64,000 nucleotides of DNA. It comes from Pedobacter sp. ASV28. Lineage in GTDB: Bacteria > Bacteroidota > Bacteroidia > Sphingobacteriales > Sphingobacteriaceae. Below, piece by piece: positions 60,728 to 64,000 of this stretch. The stretch spans positions 1-64,000 of the forward strand of contig NZ_JAELTN010000018.1 of the NCBI RefSeq assembly GCF_016428855.1. The letters are read 5' to 3'. The notes under the pieces are model-generated. The model saw nothing but the letters and a program-made list of their open reading frames with translations, ran no database searches and was not told the origin of the DNA. The position numbers and the translations under genes are program-made. Each line of letters starts with the position of its first letter. The stretch's first letter is position 1.

Positions 60728-61912
60728 TTATTTTATTTTGCGATAGCCAAATAGCAAAAAGACCAGTGCCAATAACGAAGCTATGGTCATAATGGTGGGC
60801 ATTGGCCAAAGCTGATCACTATTGAAAATGCTGATCAAAGCTGCTGCGATTGCTCCTAACCCCATTTGTAATGCACCCATTAACGCTGAAGCACTGCCAG
60901 CATTTTTTTGAAAAGGAGAGAGCGCCAAAGCTGAGGCATTAGGATTGATCAATCCCAAACAACCTAGAAACAAAGCAATAAAGCCTATCATACTATATAG
61001 ATTGAGCCAATTGTTCAGCGCAAAAATTAGAAAAACGAGACTAAATAGAGATTGGGCTATGAGCGCATATAAAATAATGGGTTTACTGTTATACCATCTT
61101 AAGAGTAAGGTGTTTACTTGGCTTAACCCAATGAAAACTACAGAAAGCAGGGCGAATATCCAGCCATAAGTGGTTTCACTTACTTTAAAAAGGTCCATGA
61201 AAACAATAGGGGACGAAGAAACATAGGCAAATAGGCCACTAAATGTTAAAGCGCCTATGGCTGCAAAAATAATAAAATAGGGTTCTTTTAAGACCACCAG
61301 GAAGTTGCTGATAATTGGTTTTGGTTTTAAAGAATAATCAGGATTGGGAACATAGCTTTCGGGAAGTTTGTATTTAACGGCCAAAAGCATAAAAAAGGCC
61401 ATTACCCCGAGGAAAAGGAAGACCGAAGGCCATCCGAAAGCGGCGATCAAATAACCTCCAGCAGTGGGCGCCAACATAGGGGAAACTGCAATCACCAACA
61501 TTAGGGAAGCAAAAACTTTGGCACTTTCTTTAACAGAGAAAAGATCTCTTACCATGGCAACAGAAGCAACAGCAGTTGCACAACTTCCAATAGCTTGTAC
61601 AAACCTCAGCAGGATCAATTGTTCAACGTTAGTTACCAATAAACAGCCTAAGCATGATAAGATATAAAGCACTAACCCAAAATATAATGGTTTTTTACGT
61701 CCATATTTATCCAAAAGCGGTCCATAAAGTAATTGTCCTGCCGAAATTCCAATAAAAAAACTGGAAAGAGATAAGGACACTTTACCTGCGGTAGTATTTA
61801 AATCGTTGGCTATGGCTTTAAACCCTGGCAGATACATATCAATGGAAAAGGGACCTAATGCAGCCAGCGATCCCAGTATGATGATAAGGAAGAATGGTTT
61901 TACTTTTGACAT
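60728..61912 (-). CDS. Bcr/CflA-type multidrug efflux MFS transporter
   Basis: The protein (394 residues from ATG 61912) has about twelve membrane segments. It starts FFLIIILGSLAALGPFSIDM YLPGFKAI with the motif-D region, and carries the MFS motif GQLLYGPLLDKYGRKKPLYF, RFVQAIGSCATAVASVAMVR and MLAPTAGGYLIAAFGWPSVF, all Bcr/CflA hallmarks. Members export bicyclomycin, sulfonamides or cysteine-derived compounds across the inner membrane; the substrate is unknown. A TTG start at 61927 is possible but CATCTTTG, a near-consensus box, overlaps it. It is monocistronic. Confidence 0.9.
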   Translation of the reverse strand: MSKVKPFFLIIILGSLAALGPFSIDMYLPGFKAIANDLNTTAGKVSLSLSSFFIGISAGQLLYGPLLDKYGRKKPLYFGLVLYILSCLGCLLVTNVEQLILLRFVQAIGSCATAVASVAMVRDLFSVKESAKVFASLMLVIAVSPMLAPTAGGYLIAAFGWPSVFLFLGVMAFFMLLAVKYKLPESYVPNPDYSLKPKPIISNFLVVLKEPYFIIFAAIGALTFSGLFAYVSSSPIVFMDLFKVSETTYGWIFALLSVVFIGLSQVNTLLLRWYNSKPIILYALIAQSLFSLVFLIFALNNWLNLYSMIGFIALFLGCLGLINPNASALALSPFQKNAGSASALMGALQMGLGAIAAALISIFNSDQLWPMPTIMTIASLLALVFLLFGYRKIK

Positions 61913-62022
61913 ATTAGAAGGCTGCAAAGATGGATAATTTGAACTAAAGCGTAGTCTAGCATTTGTAAAAATGTATGATTATAAATTATTTTCACATTAA
62001 AATAATTGTAATTTTAGAGCAT

Positions 62023-62793
62023 ATGACTTTTAAAACTAAGGAAAGCAGGTTGTTTCTTATTCTAGGAACTTTTTTTGTCGCTAATGCAATTATAGCTGAA
62101 TTTATTGGGGTTAAGATTTTTACAGTTGAAGGTACATTAGGCCTTAAAAAATTTGATATTAATCTATTCGGTGTGCCCAATTTATCATTTAATATGTCTG
62201 CGGGGGTTTTAACTTGGCCAATCATATTTATTATGACAGATATCATCAATGAATATTTTGGTGTGAAGCAAGTAAGGTTTCTTTCTATACTTACCGCCAT
62301 ATTGATCGCTTTTTGTTTTTTGGTGGTGGGAATGGCCATTAAATTACAGCCAGCAGATTTTTGGTTGGTGCAAGAAGTGGGCGGACAGCAATTGAATATG
62401 CCCATGGCTTTTGATGTTATATTTGGCCAGGGTATGTGGATTATTGTAGGGTCTATTACTGCTTTTATAATTGGACAAATGGCAGACGTACTTATTTTTC
62501 ATCGGATTAAAAAAATTACAGGTGAAAAAGCCCTTTGGCTCAGGGCAACAGGCTCTACCTTGGTATCGCAGCTCATCGATAGCTTTGTGGTCATTTTTAT
62601 TGCTTTTTACTTGAACCCAAGTTATCATTGGAGCTGGCAAATGGTAGCAGCTATTGGATTGGTTGGTTATATCTATAAATTTATATTGGCCTTAGCCATG
62701 ACCCCTATTCTTTATGTAGTACATGGCATAATTGACAAGTTTTTAGGCAAGGAAATGGCACATAGAATGATTAAGATGGCTGCAAGAGGCTAA
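62023..62793 (+). CDS. yhhQ: Queuosine precursor transporter YhhQ (DUF165)
   Basis: YhhQ imports preQ0 or preQ1 for queuosine tRNA modification. The 256-residue membrane protein has about six segments and the family motifs FLILGTFFVANAIIAEFIGV KIF, WPIIFIMTDIINEYFGVKQV, FGQGMWIIVGSITAFIIGQM, RATGSTLVSQLIDSFVVIFI and YIYKFILALAMTPILYVVHG. The ATG at 62023 matches the family start; an in-frame ATG at 61975 would add 16 residues. QueE for de novo synthesis is encoded 9 kb away, so this genome may both make and salvage precursors. Confidence 0.93.
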   Translation: MTFKTKESRLFLILGTFFVANAIIAEFIGVKIFTVEGTLGLKKFDINLFGVPNLSFNMSAGVLTWPIIFIMTDIINEYFGVKQVRFLSILTAILIAFCFLVVGMAIKLQPADFWLVQEVGGQQLNMPMAFDVIFGQGMWIIVGSITAFIIGQMADVLIFHRIKKITGEKALWLRATGSTLVSQLIDSFVVIFIAFYLNPSYHWSWQMVAAIGLVGYIYKFILALAMTPILYVVHGIIDKFLGKEMAHRMIKMAARG

Positions 62794-62811
62794 CTGATAA
62801 TTGAAAAAAAA

Positions 62812-62819
62812 TACTTTTG
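62812..62819 (+). promoter_or_regulatory. -7 box in front of the MmcQ/YjbR remnant
   Basis: TACTTTTG matches TAnnTTTG and lies just before the decayed frame, where the start codon would be expected 3-8 nt later as in several genes of this window. Confidence 0.4.
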
Positions 62820-62822
62820 GCC

Positions 62823-63147
62823 CTAACTTTTATAAGAAGCATAGTCTTATCATTGCCCGGTGTGAATGAAAAGCTATGTTTCGATACGCCCGCTTTTTAT
62901 GTGAACAAATATATTTTTTGCCCGCTTGAAAGAAGATGGTGAGAATTTGGCGATCTATACGCAGGAAAGGGGAAAATGGATGATGAAAGATCCTTATACT
63001 TTTTTTATCACTCCACATTACCAGAATTATAAATATATGTTGATCAATTTAGATAGGGTAGAGCCTACAGATCTATAGACATTGTTAATTACCGCATGGA
63101 AAAATAGGGCGAATAAAACATTATTGAAGCAGTTTGAAGAAATGTAA
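62823..63147 (+). pseudogene. Decayed MmcQ/YjbR family gene
   Basis: Three in-line pieces encode one MmcQ/YjbR-like protein of about 105 residues. The first frame reads FIRSIVLSLPGVNEKLCFDT, PAFYVNKYIF (62829-62919). The frame then shifts by one base in a run of six T (62914-62919) and continues ARLKEDGENLAIYTQERGKW, DPYTFFITPHYQNYKYMLIN. A TAG stop at 63076-63078 interrupts it, and the same frame goes on LLITAWKNRANKTLLKQFEE to TAA at 63145-63147. No start codon is present near 62823. With one T removed and the TAG read through, the family order is complete. MmcQ/YjbR proteins are small DNA-binding-like proteins of unknown function. Confidence 0.7.
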
Positions 63148-63206
63148 TTAAGCGGCTTACCCTAAACAAAATTTTGGAATGTATGTTTTATAACTAAAAA
63201 TCCAAA

Positions 63207-63911
63207 ATGGCTCTAACATCTATTCTGAAGGAAGTAGAAAAATTACTGATTGGCGTAGAGGAATGGAAATTTATTCCAGAAGTTATGGTACGCACGTTGA
63301 TGATGTACCTTATTGTATTACTGGGTCTGCGTATTTTGGGCAAAAGAGGGGTAAAACAACTTTCGATATTTGAACTGGTGGTCATTATAAGTTTAGGCTC
63401 AGCTGCCGGTGATCCCATGTTTTATAAAGAAGTGGGTATATTATCTGCGGTAGCTGTATTTGTGGTCGTAATAGCAGCTTACAAAGCAACTGCTTACTTG
63501 GTGAACAAAAATAAGCGTGTAGAAAGGTTATTGGAGGGCGAGTGTACCTGTTTAATAACGAATGGAAAATTTGCCGTAGCTAATTTTAAAAAAGAAGCAT
63601 TGGCTCAAGATGAGTTCTTTTCAGAGCTTCGCCTAAAAAATGTATCACATTTGGGCCAAGTTCAGTTGGCCATATTGGAAATATCAGGCAGTATCAGCAT
63701 TTTTTACTATCCAAATAAAGAAATAAAATATGGCTTGCCCATCTTACCGGCCTTGTTCGCCCACAAGATTAGGGAAATAACACATGAAGATTTTTATTCC
63801 TGTAGTTTCTGTGGCCATACGACTTTAATTGGACCTGTAAAGAAAGCGATTTGTGAAGTTTGTAAAAAAGAAGAGTGGGTAAAGTCTATCAATACCTTAA
63901 GGATTTCTTAG
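63207..63911 (+). CDS. DUF421 (YetF-like) membrane protein with C-terminal zinc ribbon
   Basis: The 234-residue protein has three N-terminal membrane segments (about 25-100) and the DUF421 signature LRILGKRGVKQLSIFELVVI with ISLGSAAGDPMFYKEVGILS. A cytoplasmic domain follows (about 105-185: LEGECTCLITNGKFAVANFK, DEFFSELRLKNVSHLGQVQL). The last 35 residues hold four cysteines (CSFCGHTT, CEVCKKEEW), a zinc-ribbon extension seen in some Bacteroidota members. YetF-type proteins have unknown function, with links to spore or stress physiology in Bacillus. The gene is monocistronic. Confidence 0.9.
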   Translation: MALTSILKEVEKLLIGVEEWKFIPEVMVRTLMMYLIVLLGLRILGKRGVKQLSIFELVVIISLGSAAGDPMFYKEVGILSAVAVFVVVIAAYKATAYLVNKNKRVERLLEGECTCLITNGKFAVANFKKEALAQDEFFSELRLKNVSHLGQVQLAILEISGSISIFYYPNKEIKYGLPILPALFAHKIREITHEDFYSCSFCGHTTLIGPVKKAICEVCKKEEWVKSINTLRIS

Positions 63912-64000
63912 AAGCCATTTTAATGGCAATTGATAGCCAATTACTTGTAAGAGGTATTATTGCCTTTAGATAACAAAATAAAGCTAATTTTTACGTATAT

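Noticed and set aside
1..64000. Search for tRNA, rRNA, CRISPR arrays, insertion sequences, prophage genes and integrases
   Set aside because: No cloverleaf-type sequence, rRNA segment, regularly spaced direct repeat, transposase, integrase or phage structural gene was recognised by reading both strands. A tRNA or small RNA could still be missed without a computed scan.

Overview
The window reads as chromosome of a Bacteroidota bacterium, most likely family Sphingobacteriaceae (Pedobacter-like). The base composition is AT-rich. Promoter -7 boxes have the Bacteroidota form TAnnTTTG and Shine-Dalgarno sequences are rare. There is a type IX secretion/gliding locus with a type B C-terminal sorting domain and a PorP/SprF partner, a PorE-like OmpA protein, and Bacteroidota-specific families (DUF3822, DUF3667, DUF6526, DUF3347). 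The assignment is inferred from gene content; no rRNA or tRNA gene was seen.

Layout. 1-3.7 kb: a truncated TraB/GumN protein, coaD, rsmD with its DUF3822 partner, and a small membrane protein. 3.8-8.5 kb: a RecD-like helicase, an orphan histidine kinase and a LytS/LytTR-type two-component pair. 8.7-18.1 kb: orphan Vsr endonuclease, aminopeptidase P, aldehyde dehydrogenase, alpha/beta hydrolase plus sterol-desaturase-like hydroxylase, UspA, an NlpC/P60 peptidase, YceH and a frameshifted N-formylglutamate-amidohydrolase-like gene. 18.2-24.7 kb: a DUF4397 lipoprotein followed by a four-gene type IX secretion locus. 24.6-33.8 kb: a beta-CASP metallo-hydrolase, a glycine-zipper lipoprotein, a DUF1801-like protein, a protein with a phage/homing-endonuclease-type domain, MiaA, a candidate type II restriction-modification pair, an outer-membrane barrel, a DUF3347 lipoprotein and citrate synthase. 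34.2-39.2 kb (minus strand): DUF3667, nucleoside-type MFS permease, bifunctional nuclease, EtfA and EtfB. 39.4-50 kb: TPR protein, chromate transporter, LOG-family protein, DnaB, RlmB, mannose-1-P guanylyltransferase, arabinose-5-P isomerase, RecQ and KdsA. 50-64 kb: a broken DUF6526 gene, PorE-like protein, QueE, Rieske protein, FolD, LepA, a five-gene amino-acid/copper operon, a Bcr-type MFS pump, the queuosine-precursor transporter YhhQ, a decayed MmcQ/YjbR gene and a DUF421 protein.

Genes that work together. KdsD and KdsA supply KDO for the outer membrane, and the GDP-mannose enzyme supplies surface glycans. The PorP/SprF locus and PorE serve type IX secretion. QueE and YhhQ belong to queuosine biosynthesis and salvage. 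EtfAB form one flavoprotein. The aminotransferase and nitrilase resemble the transaminase/omega-amidase pair that handles 2-oxo acid amides.

Most noteworthy are: (1) a three-protein secreted set next to PorP/SprF in which only the last protein carries a sorting domain and the first two end in a similar terminal strand; (2) an uncharacterised Dam-like methylase plus PD-(D/E)XK endonuclease pair; (3) three genes broken by single-base homopolymer indels; (4) a recurrent pattern of -7 boxes 3-8 nt upstream of start codons, suggesting leaderless mRNAs. No mobile element, prophage or CRISPR array was found.
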